A stretch of DNA of 64,000 nucleotides, from NCBI RefSeq assembly GCF_002000055.1, contig NZ_MVBD01000002.1, positions 452,894 to 516,893 on the forward strand, given 5' to 3'. Positions 1-9,650 of the stretch are shown in pieces. Origin of the DNA: Marinicella sediminis (GTDB lineage: Bacteria > Pseudomonadota > Gammaproteobacteria > Xanthomonadales > Marinicellaceae). The notes under the pieces were generated by a model. It was not told the origin of the DNA. It made no database searches and saw only the letters and a program-made list of their open reading frames with translations. The stretch's first letter is position 1, and every line of letters starts with the position of its first letter. The translations under genes were made by a program, and so were the position numbers.

Positions 1-2
1 AG

Positions 3-1436
3 GTCATACAATTAAAAAGCCTGCTCAGTCATTTTGCCAACACTGATCTGAATCAGCTCACGTCAGAAGACTCGTTGATCTATTTTAACCTGCCAGGTTT
101 GGGGCTGGTTACCTATGACACCCATCTCAATTATGTGCTTTGGCTGCTGACCTTTTGTTTATGGCTTTATGGCTTGTGGCGCAAACCAGGCCCAGGCACG
201 TCACGCAAAACCGGCTGGCTTGCTGCGGGATTGGGCGTGTTGCTGATCTCTGCCGGTGTGTTTCTGCTCACCTGGTCGGTGTTGTTTGTCATCCGCCAGG
301 TATTTCCGGGTCATGCTGACATCCTGCAAGGATTTCCCTACCAGGGACATGCCATGATGTTTGGCTGTCTGCTATCGGGAGCATTACTGGCTACAGCCGG
401 CTGGGGCCACCGTCACAGTCACCTTCGACAAATCACTCAGCTGCTACAAGGCCTGTGGCTGACACTGATGGCCGTATTGATGTACCACATGCCGGGCAGT
501 GGTTTTTTAATTTGGCCGGTATTGGGCTCTGCATTGGGACTGGTTGTCTGGCATCACTCGCCCCGCTGGGGTGAACAGCTGCTGTTGATCCTGTTACTGC
601 TCAGCGGCTGGCTGCTGGGTTCGGTACTGATCAACCTACCCATCGCTCTGGGTGTGGCCATGCTGCCCGCCACGGCCTGTATTCTGACTTTACTTTTGGG
701 ACTATACAGCCCGGTGTTTCACCCATCCGGCAGTCAATGGCGGGTACTGCTGAGTTGCTGTGTGCCGCTGGCACTGATGTCATGGGCGATGTTTCAAAAC
801 CGTCACTTCACCCCAAACACGGCACACCCCACCAGCTTATCCTACCTGTACAACACGGACACCAATGAGGGGGTTTATTTCAACTATGATTCAATCAATT
901 CCGGTTGGAATGAGTTCATGTTTACCGGCACAGCATCTGCCGAGGATTTACGACAATTTCGCCAGGCTCATAAAAAGCCTGTACGCCAGTTGCACCGTTT
1001 GGCTGATCCCATCACCCTGCAACCCATCAAGGCTGAGGTTAATCGTCCTCTGGTTCAAACCGGGAATCAACGCTTGAATATAGAACTGACTGCTCACAGA
1101 AACAGCAAGCTCATTGAAATCTACAGTAAATCAACCATGCGGGTACACCAACTGACCATTGAAGACCGCATTCATGTGTTTGATGAGCCATTGCAGATTG
1201 CATCAGGACAACGGCTCTTGCGGTACTACTTCAGTGGCAAAAAGCAACTCAAAATTGAATTAATAACTGATCCGGATGAATCCCTCAACTGGTTGATTCA
1301 AACCCACAGTGTAGACTTATTACAGGATGACCGTTTTGATATCCAGCCCAGGCCGGCACATCAAATGCCTAAGCCTTTCATCAGCACAGACAACCTCATT
1401 ATTGAGCAGTCACTGGCGTCTGGCTTTGATCAATAA
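3..1436 (+). CDS. Multi-pass membrane protein, 5' end cut off (probable C-terminal part of an M28-type peptidase)
   Basis: The reading frame is open to the left edge, so the true start lies outside the window; the first possible internal start is a TTG at 75. The visible part has about eight hydrophobic segments (roughly residues 10-265 counted from that TTG), then a soluble C-terminal region of about 190 residues. The phrase NLPGLGLVTY followed by a bundle of membrane helices resembles the region after the catalytic domain in membrane-anchored M28 aminopeptidases (ERMP1-like), but the zinc-binding domain would lie upstream and cannot be seen. The peptidase assignment is therefore inference; a large membrane protein is certain. 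Its last 27 bases overlap the convergent gene on the other strand. Confidence 0.6.
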   Translation, partial: VIQLKSLLSHFANTDLNQLTSEDSLIYFNLPGLGLVTYDTHLNYVLWLLTFCLWLYGLWRKPGPGTSRKTGWLAAGLGVLLISAGVFLLTWSVLFVIRQVFPGHADILQGFPYQGHAMMFGCLLSGALLATAGWGHRHSHLRQITQLLQGLWLTLMAVLMYHMPGSGFLIWPVLGSALGLVVWHHSPRWGEQLLLILLLLSGWLLGSVLINLPIALGVAMLPATACILTLLLGLYSPVFHPSGSQWRVLLSCCVPLALMSWAMFQNRHFTPNTAHPTSLSYLYNTDTNEGVYFNYDSINSGWNEFMFTGTASAEDLRQFRQAHKKPVRQLHRLADPITLQPIKAEVNRPLVQTGNQRLNIELTAHRNSKLIEIYSKSTMRVHQLTIEDRIHVFDEPLQIASGQRLLRYYFSGKKQLKIELITDPDESLNWLIQTHSVDLLQDDRFDIQPRPAHQMPKPFISTDNLIIEQSLASGFDQ

Positions 1437-2309
1437 GGGCCTGCGGTCATTGGGGTTTTTCAGGCGTGGATCGTTGTTATTGTCCAAAACCAGATAAAAA
1501 TAATCCGCATCCACAACCAGTCCCTCGGCATGACCATACTGCATATCCTGATAAGCATATTGCGGGTCTTTGACAATGTGCTCATAGCTCCAAGTTTTAC
1601 CTTCATGGTACAAACCATCAGCACCTTTGATCAGTTCATGTATCACATAAGCGTTGCGATGCAAGGCATAAATGACTCCGTCATAGACATACAGCCCGGT
1701 TAAATCCGGATGGCGGTGTGAATCCAGCTGGTGAGCCGTGTCATTGAACACCTGATTGGTCTGGCTGATGATCTGCTCAAATTGCGCATCGAATGTCACT
1801 TCTATAACGCCCCTGGGTTGTCTCTCAACAGACAATAAAAAGCGCTGATCTCCGAGGTAAGCCACCGCCTCTAAACCGGCATTATGCAGTTGAAATAAAC
1901 CGGCTTTGTAGGCCGATTGATACACCCCGTTATGCTCTGGTACCCAGCTCAGGTGACCTTCTGAAACCCTCAGCATCTTGTGATGCACTTCGCTGACTAC
2001 AAAAAACTGTCCCTCAACCACAGTAATGCCTTCCAGATCGAAGCTGGATGCCGATAAGGGATTGGTATCAAGATTGATAGCTACTTCAGCCTGCCACTCA
2101 CCATCAGCGTCTGGTTGCAAACGAAAAATGGCGTTGGCATCATCACATACTGTATACAGTTGACCATCCAGGCTGGTCAGCCCAGAAGGTTCAATTGGAT
2201 AAGTGGTATTGATCGGCTTAACCTCATAATCTGTCAACCGGATGCTCTCTTTACCAGCACAGCTTAACTGGCTGAAGAGCAGGCAAAGGACAATTCCACA
2301 TTTGATCAT
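1410..2309 (-). CDS. Secreted phytase-esterase-like / SdiA-regulated beta-propeller protein
   Basis: A protein of about 299 residues with an N-terminal hydrophobic signal (MIKCGIVLCLLFSQLSC); the cysteine might be lipidated, but the lipobox is poor. Phrases such as EPSGLTSLDGQLYTVCDD, FDLEGITVVEGQFFVVSE and GLEAVAYLGDQRFLLSVE are the blade repeats of the esterase-like/SdiA-regulated propeller families. The start at 2309 is chosen over the ATG five codons upstream because an AAGGAG sequence lies six bases before it; the upstream ATG overlaps the stop of the M14 peptidase as ATGA. It is the last gene of a minus-strand series and overlaps the end of the convergent membrane-protein gene. The substrate is unknown. 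Confidence 0.7.
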   Translation of the reverse strand: MIKCGIVLCLLFSQLSCAGKESIRLTDYEVKPINTTYPIEPSGLTSLDGQLYTVCDDANAIFRLQPDADGEWQAEVAINLDTNPLSASSFDLEGITVVEGQFFVVSEVHHKMLRVSEGHLSWVPEHNGVYQSAYKAGLFQLHNAGLEAVAYLGDQRFLLSVERQPRGVIEVTFDAQFEQIISQTNQVFNDTAHQLDSHRHPDLTGLYVYDGVIYALHRNAYVIHELIKGADGLYHEGKTWSYEHIVKDPQYAYQDMQYGHAEGLVVDADYFYLVLDNNNDPRLKNPNDRRPLLIKARRQ

Positions 2310-2320
2310 TGAACGCTCCT

Positions 2321-4861
2321 TCATGGTTGTGCATTGAAACCATCAATGAAAATCAGATCGCTTAATTCACAAACACCTGCCGCGGTAATGTGCACATCAT
2401 CAATCTTCCAGTCACCGGCTCCTTGTGTGTTGTCAGTTCCCATACGCCACCTGATCATCACTGACTCATTGGCAAAGGCAGCCAGGTCCACTTTGACTTC
2501 CGTAAACACACCCAGCGAACCAGTGAATGCCTGCCGGCCGCCCAACGGATTATCAAATCCCCCACTGAGGGTGCCGTTATAACCATTTTGCGTGATGTAT
2601 GACCCCAAATCCTGCCAGTCAGTGCCCGCATTGGTGCTGATTTCAATCACACCACCATCATAGTCGGCATTGCCCGATTCAAATTGATGCTTGTGCCAAA
2701 ATTGCAATTCAGCCTGCACTGGCAACGTCATTGCAATCGTCATCAGGCTTTTATCAGTGACGACAGCTTCATTTGTAGATACAAAACTATTGGCTGATCC
2801 TGTACTGTGGTCATCACCTGTCTCCACTCGAAAATCATTGCTGCCCAATGGCGGGTCCACCGACCAGCCTCCCTCACTGATGGCTTCATTGATGTTTGCA
2901 TAGTCATCCACATCATCGGCCAACAAAGATTGTTCACACACAGGTTGCAAGACGATGTTCCGGTTGGTGACCAGCCCACCGGTGGTTTGAACAGCGGCGA
3001 GTGACTGGCTGAAATAACCCAATTTACTGATGTTCAGATCACTGGTGGTGGCGGCGGTTTGTATGCTGTATTGCCCTTGCTGATCAGTGCTGTCCTGGAT
3101 TCCTGCATAGCTCAGCAAGGCTTGCGCCACTGGTGCTCCGGTCAGCGCATCGGTCACCTGCCCGGAGACCGTACCTATGTTGGCCGGATCAATCACATCG
3201 ACAAACACCGCAGATGGTACACCTGTGGTGCCAGTTGCATCGGTGGCCTCCAACCACAAGGTATAACGGCCTTCAGACAACCCAGCAGTGGCAACTGTAC
3301 CATTGAAGTTTTCCGTCTTACTGTTGAAGTTCCCATCGCTGGCAGACAGACTGACTGCCGTGGCTGTACCGTCCCATGAAGGCATTGCCAGATAGGCATT
3401 CACGGCAGTGATGTTGTGTGTTGGCTCACTGCCATTGCTGCTGTTGAACTGTAAATCTGTGGCGGTGCCGGCAATGACAAATGCACCACCTGTTTCCACC
3501 TGAACAGGAGTATCAGGCAAGTTCGTCACATCGGGTCCTGAAGCCAGAACATAAGGCATCCGGGATGCCTTGGCCGCATAAATCAATGCCGGCAGATTAT
3601 CCGGATAAATGGTGTTTTCAAAAGCATCACAACTGGAGTAAAAGTCCCCTTCTCCCAGTTCAATGGTATATGCCGCCACGCCCAGTGTGCCATAGGCATT
3701 GTCATCCGAAGCGCCATCTGCACCGCCAAGGGTTGCATTGGACTGCTCTGGGCGGTAATTGGAGTAATATGCCATGCGCCTGGCCAGCGTCATCAACTGA
3801 TCATGGTTGGGTGCCTGACCCGCACCGTTGGCATAGCCAAAGGGAAACAGAATCAGTTCAGCCACATTGTGTATGTCCAGATAGACACCGGGTTTGGTCA
3901 ATGGAGCCGGTGTCACCAGATCATCGGGACGATCATCGGGAAACAGGGTTTTGATGTATTCATTGATGGCTTCGGTTTCCGGTTCACTGACCGCTGATTC
4001 GCCACGAAAAACCTGGCTGCAATCATTGTCACTGGAACCGGTGCCCTCATTCCAGCGAAACAGAAAATTACGGTTCATGTCAACGCCCTGCTGGTTACCA
4101 TTTAAACAATGGTTTTCGTTCATGTTTTTACGCTGATTGGCAAAAGGCTCAGTTTGCGCGATGGTTCTGCCATCCGGATTGCCTTGCAGCAGTAAATGGA
4201 TTTCGTGGTAATCAACCAACCAGGTCACATCAGCATCCTGACCATATTGACTCAACAGGTATTCAGCAAACCGGGTCACCAGTTCGGCCGGAGGATACTC
4301 CCTGGCATGAATGGATCCCATGGCATACAAAACTGGCTTGTCATTCAGCGGCAAATTCTGGTTGGTTATTTTCACCACCTGCATATCATAACCAGCATCA
4401 CCACCCGGCGTTTCTTTGTGCCATGAATCACCAATATCTACCAGGCTGACCAAATCTGGATAGGTGCTGGCCATGTTCGCCATGGCGTCATAAGTTTCCT
4501 GTACAGTCCGGTAACAGGGGAAATTATCGATGGTCCGAATGTTGTTTGATCGTTCGTTATGCAGCAATTTGAGGTGTTTATCCATTTGAGGCTGGCTGAG
4601 CCTGAGCCGGAAGCCCAGGCTTTTGAGTTGATTCAACTCCTGATGGCTTTTGACCATCAGCAAGACAGTCTTATTTTTCTCATCCAGTTTCCAAAAATCG
4701 ATGTCTTCTTTTAAGTCCAGGACACTGGCTTTGTCAGGATAATCTGCCATCACCACCCAAGGTGGGTTATCTGGCCATTCAGAAGGATTCTGAGAGGCTG
4801 TAGACAGTGCGGGGGTCATCAGCAATAAGCTAATCAATTGAATCTGAGCGGTCTTAGTCAT
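2321..4861 (-). CDS. Secreted M14 family zinc carboxypeptidase with C-terminal accessory domains
   Basis: 846 residues. After a signal peptide (about residues 1-23) comes an M14 metallocarboxypeptidase domain (about 115-430). Zinc ligands are H185 and E188 in SIHAREYPPAE and H331 in LDIHNVAE; the arginine of DMNRNF (R264) and the catalytic E401 in YTIELGEG are present, so the enzyme should be active. It is followed by an Ig-like segment, a carboxypeptidase regulatory-like domain (about 563-640, GTVSGQVTDALTGAPVAQALLSY) and a jelly-roll-like domain ending in a zinc-site-free C-terminus. The last residues, DLIFIDGF, resemble a C-terminal motif shared with the secreted protein at 44.8 kb and may be an export or anchoring tag. 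Only one base separates it from the upstream Kelch gene. Confidence 0.88.
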   Translation of the reverse strand: MTKTAQIQLISLLLMTPALSTASQNPSEWPDNPPWVVMADYPDKASVLDLKEDIDFWKLDEKNKTVLLMVKSHQELNQLKSLGFRLRLSQPQMDKHLKLLHNERSNNIRTIDNFPCYRTVQETYDAMANMASTYPDLVSLVDIGDSWHKETPGGDAGYDMQVVKITNQNLPLNDKPVLYAMGSIHAREYPPAELVTRFAEYLLSQYGQDADVTWLVDYHEIHLLLQGNPDGRTIAQTEPFANQRKNMNENHCLNGNQQGVDMNRNFLFRWNEGTGSSDNDCSQVFRGESAVSEPETEAINEYIKTLFPDDRPDDLVTPAPLTKPGVYLDIHNVAELILFPFGYANGAGQAPNHDQLMTLARRMAYYSNYRPEQSNATLGGADGASDDNAYGTLGVAAYTIELGEGDFYSSCDAFENTIYPDNLPALIYAAKASRMPYVLASGPDVTNLPDTPVQVETGGAFVIAGTATDLQFNSSNGSEPTHNITAVNAYLAMPSWDGTATAVSLSASDGNFNSKTENFNGTVATAGLSEGRYTLWLEATDATGTTGVPSAVFVDVIDPANIGTVSGQVTDALTGAPVAQALLSYAGIQDSTDQQGQYSIQTAATTSDLNISKLGYFSQSLAAVQTTGGLVTNRNIVLQPVCEQSLLADDVDDYANINEAISEGGWSVDPPLGSNDFRVETGDDHSTGSANSFVSTNEAVVTDKSLMTIAMTLPVQAELQFWHKHQFESGNADYDGGVIEISTNAGTDWQDLGSYITQNGYNGTLSGGFDNPLGGRQAFTGSLGVFTEVKVDLAAFANESVMIRWRMGTDNTQGAGDWKIDDVHITAAGVCELSDLIFIDGFNAQP

Positions 4862-4862
4862 G

Positions 4863-5912
4863 TCATTCTTTGTTCAGCAACGGAAAGTAAATGATGCCAT
4901 CATCAACCTTTTGGTTGGCCAGCATTCCACCCAAAATGAGCCCCTGATCTCCCAGGCGTAGTAAGCTGCGATGATCCATGGTTGGACTCAGGACATCATG
5001 GCTGATTTCCCAGTTGCGTTGTTGTAAATTGTAAATCCTGAGGTCGCCGGAAGGCGCTGCAGGTTCTTGATTATAACCGATGCCGTTGTAGTTGTAGGGG
5101 TTATCACTGCCCGCAGCAAACACCAAACGCTGTCGTCCATCATCAGTAGCAGCCATGCGATAGTACGCAACGCCACTGTGGTGTGGAATGGTTTGCCAGG
5201 CAATCTTCGTTGGGTCAGTGACACTGATTTCACCCAGAGCACAAGCCGGGGAAGGTGAAAATGATTTTTTTTCGCCAGACCAACTGACCTTGACCCCATC
5301 ACAGATCACCATTTGATGGCCGATCATGGCACCGGCATGACCAAACACAGGCGGCAATGGATAAGGTGTGGCCTGTTGCCAGGTCAAAGACACCGTGTCC
5401 AGCACCTGTACCAAAGCAACGTTATCAACATCATGCCAACCACTGATGAGGTAGATGTATCGTTGCTGATAAACCAGTGCCACAGTGTCATCAACCGGAG
5501 TTGGCATCGGCGGCAAAGCCTGCCATCGGTCGGTGCGGGCATCAATTTTCCAGACGTTGGGTACCGACAGTTCACTGTGGTCAGGGGCTACCGTATAGCC
5601 ACCGAACAAATAGACGGCTTCACCAACTGCCACGGCCACCGAGGCCAGCACAGGCGGTTGAGACAATGGGGTTGATAAAGTATGCCATTGCCCGGCTCGC
5701 CAGACGGTGGCCTGATTGGTGATGTCCTGATACCCCTTTCCGGCACGCAGGCCGTTGAAACTGTAAATTTGTGGCTGACCATCCACTGTTAAGGCAGCAA
5801 CTGCATGGTTGGTCAGGGGCTGGGGTAAGGAATCTGGTAGTTTGTTGCTGACATCAGGTCGCTGCTGTTGACAAGACAGCAACAACAGACAGCACAGCAG
5901 CAGTTTAAGCAC
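4863..5912 (-). CDS. Kelch-repeat lipoprotein
   Basis: About 349 residues. A GTG start at 5912 is preferred: GGAGGT lies seven bases upstream and the following VLKLLLCCLLLLSC is a lipoprotein signal peptide with the lipobox cysteine near residue 14. A longer reading from 5990 would put a non-signal leader in front. Kelch-type blades are visible (AVAVGEAVYLFGGYTV, VWKIDARTDRWQALPPMPTP, RYIYLISGWHD, GLILGGM), so the protein should fold as a beta-propeller anchored to the outer or inner membrane. It overlaps the GNAT gene by 8 bases, implying translational coupling. Sialate mutarotase-like propellers (NanM) are the nearest well-known relatives, but no sialic-acid genes are near, so function is open. 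Confidence 0.75.
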   Translation of the reverse strand: MLKLLLCCLLLLSCQQQRPDVSNKLPDSLPQPLTNHAVAALTVDGQPQIYSFNGLRAGKGYQDITNQATVWRAGQWHTLSTPLSQPPVLASVAVAVGEAVYLFGGYTVAPDHSELSVPNVWKIDARTDRWQALPPMPTPVDDTVALVYQQRYIYLISGWHDVDNVALVQVLDTVSLTWQQATPYPLPPVFGHAGAMIGHQMVICDGVKVSWSGEKKSFSPSPACALGEISVTDPTKIAWQTIPHHSGVAYYRMAATDDGRQRLVFAAGSDNPYNYNGIGYNQEPAAPSGDLRIYNLQQRNWEISHDVLSPTMDHRSLLRLGDQGLILGGMLANQKVDDGIIYFPLLNKE

Positions 5913-6399
5913 CCAGTGACCTCCACATAGTGACGCCACAACCTGTGTGGCCGGTATCCCCCATGCGTTTATCAAGATAGTCAAAGCCATGCTTCTGATA
6001 CAATTTTTGCGCAGCTTTCATGGCCGGAACGGTTTCCAGGTAGATGCCTTCGTAGCCGCAGTCAGCAGCCCCTTTGATGCACTTGCGAATCAATTGTTCA
6101 CCCACACCAAGGCCACGCAGGTCAGGTGCCAGGTACATTTTTCTCAACTCAGCGGTGGTACCGGGATCGGTTCCCTGCAAAGAAGCAAATCCTCCAACCC
6201 CTTTGATGTCACCATTGACCTCAACCACATAATAAGCGCTCAAAGAATGATCATAAGCCTGATACATGTCATCCAGTTCAGCATCCACCCCGGCATAGCC
6301 GACTCCTGCAAGACCGAATTCGGCCAACGTTTCAAGCACCAGGGCTTTGACCGCCGCGTTGTCTTCAGGCTCAATCAGTCTGATGATGGGTTCATTCAT
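5905..6399 (-). CDS. GNAT family N-acetyltransferase
   Basis: About 164 residues covering one GNAT domain. The acetyl-CoA pyrophosphate-binding loop is clear as LRGLGVGEQLIRKCI, preceded by the beta-4 strand AELRKMYLAPD and followed by AQKLYQKHGFDYL. The start at 6399 is chosen because AAGG lies six bases upstream; an in-frame ATG at 6420 would lengthen the overlap with thiI from 8 to 29 bases. The substrate (small molecule or protein amine) cannot be deduced. It sits between thiI and the Kelch lipoprotein in a tightly overlapping minus-strand run. Confidence 0.87.
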   Translation of the reverse strand: MNEPIIRLIEPEDNAAVKALVLETLAEFGLAGVGYAGVDAELDDMYQAYDHSLSAYYVVEVNGDIKGVGGFASLQGTDPGTTAELRKMYLAPDLRGLGVGEQLIRKCIKGAADCGYEGIYLETVPAMKAAQKLYQKHGFDYLDKRMGDTGHTGCGVTMWRSLGA

Positions 6400-7636
6400 T
6401 GGTTGCCTTGATGTGTTCAAGCTCGCCGAAGTTATAAACCACCTCGGTCATTTCAGCCAGCGTGTCGTTCATGATTTCATCGTAATCCGGTAAGTGATTC
6501 TCTTCGAGCTTTTCCAGCAGTGAAGCTTTGGATTTGGTTCTGGGGTTTTTACTGATCAGTGCACAACAGTCTTTGTACGGTTCGCAACACATGTCAAACA
6601 GACCCAGGCGATTCGAGTGCTCAATGATCTGCTCTTTGTTGTAGGTGATCAAAGGCCTCAAAATTGGTGTTTGTATGGCCCTGTTCATGGAGTCAATGTT
6701 TTCCAGGGTTTGCGAAGCCACCTGACCTAGATTGTCACCCGTCACCAGGGCTTTGGCTTCAATGCGCTGCATCACGGCATCGGCCACCCGGGCCATGAAT
6801 CTCCTGAACAGGATCAGGTCATAGGCCAATCCATGTTCCATCAGAGCCATATCAAAATGCGTATACGGCACCACATATAACCGGGTTCGCCCCAACACCG
6901 TACTCAATTGTCTGACGATGCGGGTGATTTTATAGGCTTCTAAATCTTTGAGGTTGTGATGACTGGCAGAAAAGTGGATGAAATCGACATTGCATCCCCG
7001 GTTGGCCATCAGCCAGGCAGCTACCGGCGAATCAAAACCACCAGATAACAGGGTCAATACCCGCCCCGTAGATGACACCGGCAAGCCACCTGTTCCATGA
7101 ATCTTATTGGTGTGTACTGCGGTTCCACGAGATGAAATGTTGACATAAAAATACTGATCAGCGTGATTGATATCCACATCGCGCCAGTTACTGTTGTCAG
7201 CGATGGTTTGGGCCAACTGAATGGTCAGGTCATTGGAGTTGATGCGGAAATTTTTATCACTGCGTTTCACATCCAGGGCAAAGGTTTTACCCGGCTGATA
7301 GGTCTTTTGGGCCAGTTCACTGATGATGTCATGAATGGGTTGCATGTCAGGTTGTGCACGCAAAAAGCGGTATTTCTGCTCATCAAACCAATGCACATGG
7401 CTGAGCCAGGCAATACCGGGAATACCGGACAAAGATTCAACCGCTTGTTCAGCCACTTCAGCGGGTGCCGTGCCAACCTCCACAAACAACCGGTCATGAA
7501 TGGATTTAACTTCCCAGTCGTGTCCCAGAGAGACCACTTTACGGCGGATGTTTTTGCGCAACCGCTTGACGAAATCCTTGCGATTTTTGCCTTTCAGGGC
7601 CAACTCAGCATAATGAACAATGATGCGGTATTTCAT
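6392..7636 (-). CDS. thiI: tRNA 4-thiouridine synthase ThiI, short form without rhodanese domain
   Basis: About 414 residues. ThiI activates uridine 8 of tRNA with ATP and inserts sulfur to give s4U; in some species it also feeds thiamine thiazole synthesis. Visible are the N-terminal ferredoxin-like/THUMP region (residues 1-170), the PP-loop SGGFDSP at about 198-204 and a Cys-rich segment CCEPYKDCCAL near 355. The E. coli enzyme is 482 residues with a C-terminal rhodanese domain; this one stops before it, like the Bacillus and archaeal forms. The ATG at 7636 fits the conserved MKYRIIVHYAELALKGKNR start; a TTG four codons upstream is the alternative. It lies 12 bases after the aminotransferase gene. 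Confidence 0.92.
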   Translation of the reverse strand: MKYRIIVHYAELALKGKNRKDFVKRLRKNIRRKVVSLGHDWEVKSIHDRLFVEVGTAPAEVAEQAVESLSGIPGIAWLSHVHWFDEQKYRFLRAQPDMQPIHDIISELAQKTYQPGKTFALDVKRSDKNFRINSNDLTIQLAQTIADNSNWRDVDINHADQYFYVNISSRGTAVHTNKIHGTGGLPVSSTGRVLTLLSGGFDSPVAAWLMANRGCNVDFIHFSASHHNLKDLEAYKITRIVRQLSTVLGRTRLYVVPYTHFDMALMEHGLAYDLILFRRFMARVADAVMQRIEAKALVTGDNLGQVASQTLENIDSMNRAIQTPILRPLITYNKEQIIEHSNRLGLFDMCCEPYKDCCALISKNPRTKSKASLLEKLEENHLPDYDEIMNDTLAEMTEVVYNFGELEHIKATNE

Positions 7637-7648
7637 GCCTGATGCCAA

Positions 7649-8842
7649 TTAAAAATGAACAGACAATGCCTTCTTGATGCGAGCTATGGCATCCTGCAAC
7701 ACATCAATGGAAGTGGCAAAAGACAACCGCACATAACCAGGGGCACCAAATGGTGTGCCAGGCACAACTGCCACACCGGCTTCTTCAAGCAACCAGGTAG
7801 ACAGTTCAATGTCGTCATTCACCCCTTCAATACCGGCCACCACTTCGCGCACATCCGGGAAGGCATAAAAGGCCCCATCGCCGGACTGGCAATGGATACC
7901 AGGTAAGTCATTCAATGCCGCCACCAGGTAATCGTGCCGTTCTTTGAACGCTTGCTTCATTTCCACCAGACAATCCTGCGGACCGTTGTAAGCAGCCGTG
8001 GCAGCGGCTTGTGAAATTGAACATGGGTTGGAAGTGCTTTGCGACTGAATTTTACGCATCGCTGTGATGATGTCGGCATGAGCGGCTGCATAACCAATGC
8101 GCCAGCCGGTCATGGCATAGGCTTTGGAAACCCCATTGATGATGATGACCCGGTCCCTGATTTCAGGACACAAGGCCACCATGTTGGCCAATGGTTCAGA
8201 TCCCCAATAAATGTGCTCATAAATGTCATCGGTCGCCACCAGCACATGCGGGTTGTTCTTAATGACATCAGCCAGTTCACTCAGCTCTTGGCGGGTATAC
8301 GCCTTACCTGTTGGGTTACTGGGTGAATTGAGCATCACCAAACGGGTTTTGGGCGTAATGGCCGCCGCCAATTGTGCAGCGGTGAGTTTAAAATCAGCTT
8401 CCGCTGTGGTTTCAACAATCACAGATTCACCGCCGGCCAACAGGGTCATGTCGGGGTATGATACCCAATAAGGTGTTGGAATGATGACTTCATCACCTGG
8501 GTTAATCACCGCATTGAGCAAATTGAAAATGCTGTGTTTGGCACCACAGGAAACCAGGATTTCATTGGCCTGATAACTGACGTGATTTTCTCTCAGCAGC
8601 TTGCCCATGATGGCCTGTTTAAGTTCTGGGGTACCGTCGACCGCTGTGTACTTGGTTTGTCCGGCATTGATCGCCTCTATGGCGGCTTGTTTGATGTGAT
8701 CCGGGGTATCAAAATCCGGTTCTCCGGCGCCCAGTCCTATCACATCCTTACCGGCCCTCTTCAGTTCCGCCGCTTTCATACTGACGGCTATGGTGGCAGA
8801 GGGTTTTACCCGCTTCACCAGATCTGCAACAAAATCGTTCAT
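7649..8842 (-). CDS. Pyridoxal-phosphate aspartate aminotransferase (class I, subgroup Ib)
   Basis: About 397 residues, the usual length of subgroup Ib enzymes that move the amino group between aspartate and 2-oxoglutarate; some members also use prephenate. The PLP lysine lies in NGVSKAYAMTGWRIGY (K240), with the cofactor-contacting NSPSNPTGK and D-D-I-Y motifs and the substrate arginine region near the C-terminus (GYVRLSFA). The ATG at 8842 is preferred over a TTG four codons upstream. It is followed closely by thiI, with which it is probably co-transcribed. Gene names aspC and aatA are both used for this subgroup, so none is assigned. Confidence 0.9.
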   Translation of the reverse strand: MNDFVADLVKRVKPSATIAVSMKAAELKRAGKDVIGLGAGEPDFDTPDHIKQAAIEAINAGQTKYTAVDGTPELKQAIMGKLLRENHVSYQANEILVSCGAKHSIFNLLNAVINPGDEVIIPTPYWVSYPDMTLLAGGESVIVETTAEADFKLTAAQLAAAITPKTRLVMLNSPSNPTGKAYTRQELSELADVIKNNPHVLVATDDIYEHIYWGSEPLANMVALCPEIRDRVIIINGVSKAYAMTGWRIGYAAAHADIITAMRKIQSQSTSNPCSISQAAATAAYNGPQDCLVEMKQAFKERHDYLVAALNDLPGIHCQSGDGAFYAFPDVREVVAGIEGVNDDIELSTWLLEEAGVAVVPGTPFGAPGYVRLSFATSIDVLQDAIARIKKALSVHF

Positions 8843-8956
8843 TCCCGCTGTCAAAGTGTTAAAAACTGCCTATCTTAAGAGACTGTCTACAGATCGCAAC
8901 CTTTTTCTTAACTACCTGCCCTTAAGATGACACAGATCATGACATCAGGTCTTGAT

Positions 8957-9628
8957 TCAGGGCAATGGCTGGCAGGGAATGGCAAAGTCCACATGGTAAT
9001 GCTCATCGTGCCGCACCCAGACCTGTTGATGATTGAAGGTGATGTGTTCTCTGAGGTAGGCACCAGCTGGTGTGTCCAACACAGCCGGTTGCAGGCGGGG
9101 ATCAAGGATTACTTTTTTGATGTCAAAGCCTGCAGCCACCGCGTGTTGATGTAAGGTCTTCAGATGATCTGCCAAAGCAGCATAATCAATCCGATACGCC
9201 CCCATCTGGCCCTCGGCGTTAAATTCCAGGTCATAACCCCAGCGATTACTGATACTGACCGGCAGCAACACCGATCGCATGTCCTTCAGAACCGGCACCA
9301 TAAAATCCACGGACAATCCGTTTTGGTGGGTTCGGTGGGGTTTGAACCGACCACCTTGTGGCCAACCGGTTTCGGCATACATGTATTGAGTGCCCGGACG
9401 GGTGTTGACCAGTTCCGTATAACTGGACATGACCACCTCAGCCACCTGATGGTGCACATGGGTGCGACCCAGGTGCCAGGCCAATTCACTGAAGACCACA
9501 AAGTTCTCACCACTGGCCGGTAAGCGCACCGCACCTTCAATGGAACCCTGATGGCTCTGGCCACGGCACACGCTGTCGGCCCTGACAGGACTGACAACAC
9601 ACAACAACAGTAAGGTGATCAGACGCAT
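8957..9628 (-). CDS. Penicillin-insensitive murein endopeptidase-like protein (M74, MepA family)
   Basis: 223 residues with a signal peptide (MRLITLLLLCVVSPVRA). The family cleaves the D-alanyl-meso-diaminopimelic acid cross-links of peptidoglycan in the periplasm. The zinc-binding LAS signature is present: HRTHQNGLSVDF near residue 113-124 gives the first His and Asp, and HYHVDF near 211-216 gives the last His. Slightly shorter than E. coli MepA (274 residues). It follows the PadR regulator by 22 bases, so it is probably the third gene of that operon. Upstream, the C-terminal region is followed by a short gap to the divergently spaced aminotransferase. Confidence 0.85.
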   Translation of the reverse strand: MRLITLLLLCVVSPVRADSVCRGQSHQGSIEGAVRLPASGENFVVFSELAWHLGRTHVHHQVAEVVMSSYTELVNTRPGTQYMYAETGWPQGGRFKPHRTHQNGLSVDFMVPVLKDMRSVLLPVSISNRWGYDLEFNAEGQMGAYRIDYAALADHLKTLHQHAVAAGFDIKKVILDPRLQPAVLDTPAGAYLREHITFNHQQVWVRHDEHYHVDFAIPCQPLP

Positions 9629-9650
9629 ACTGTTCTGACCACGGGATGGC

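Noticed and set aside
865..1077. Alternative 70-codon frame inside the membrane-protein gene
   Set aside because: Lies wholly inside a well-supported gene in another frame and has no signal of its own.
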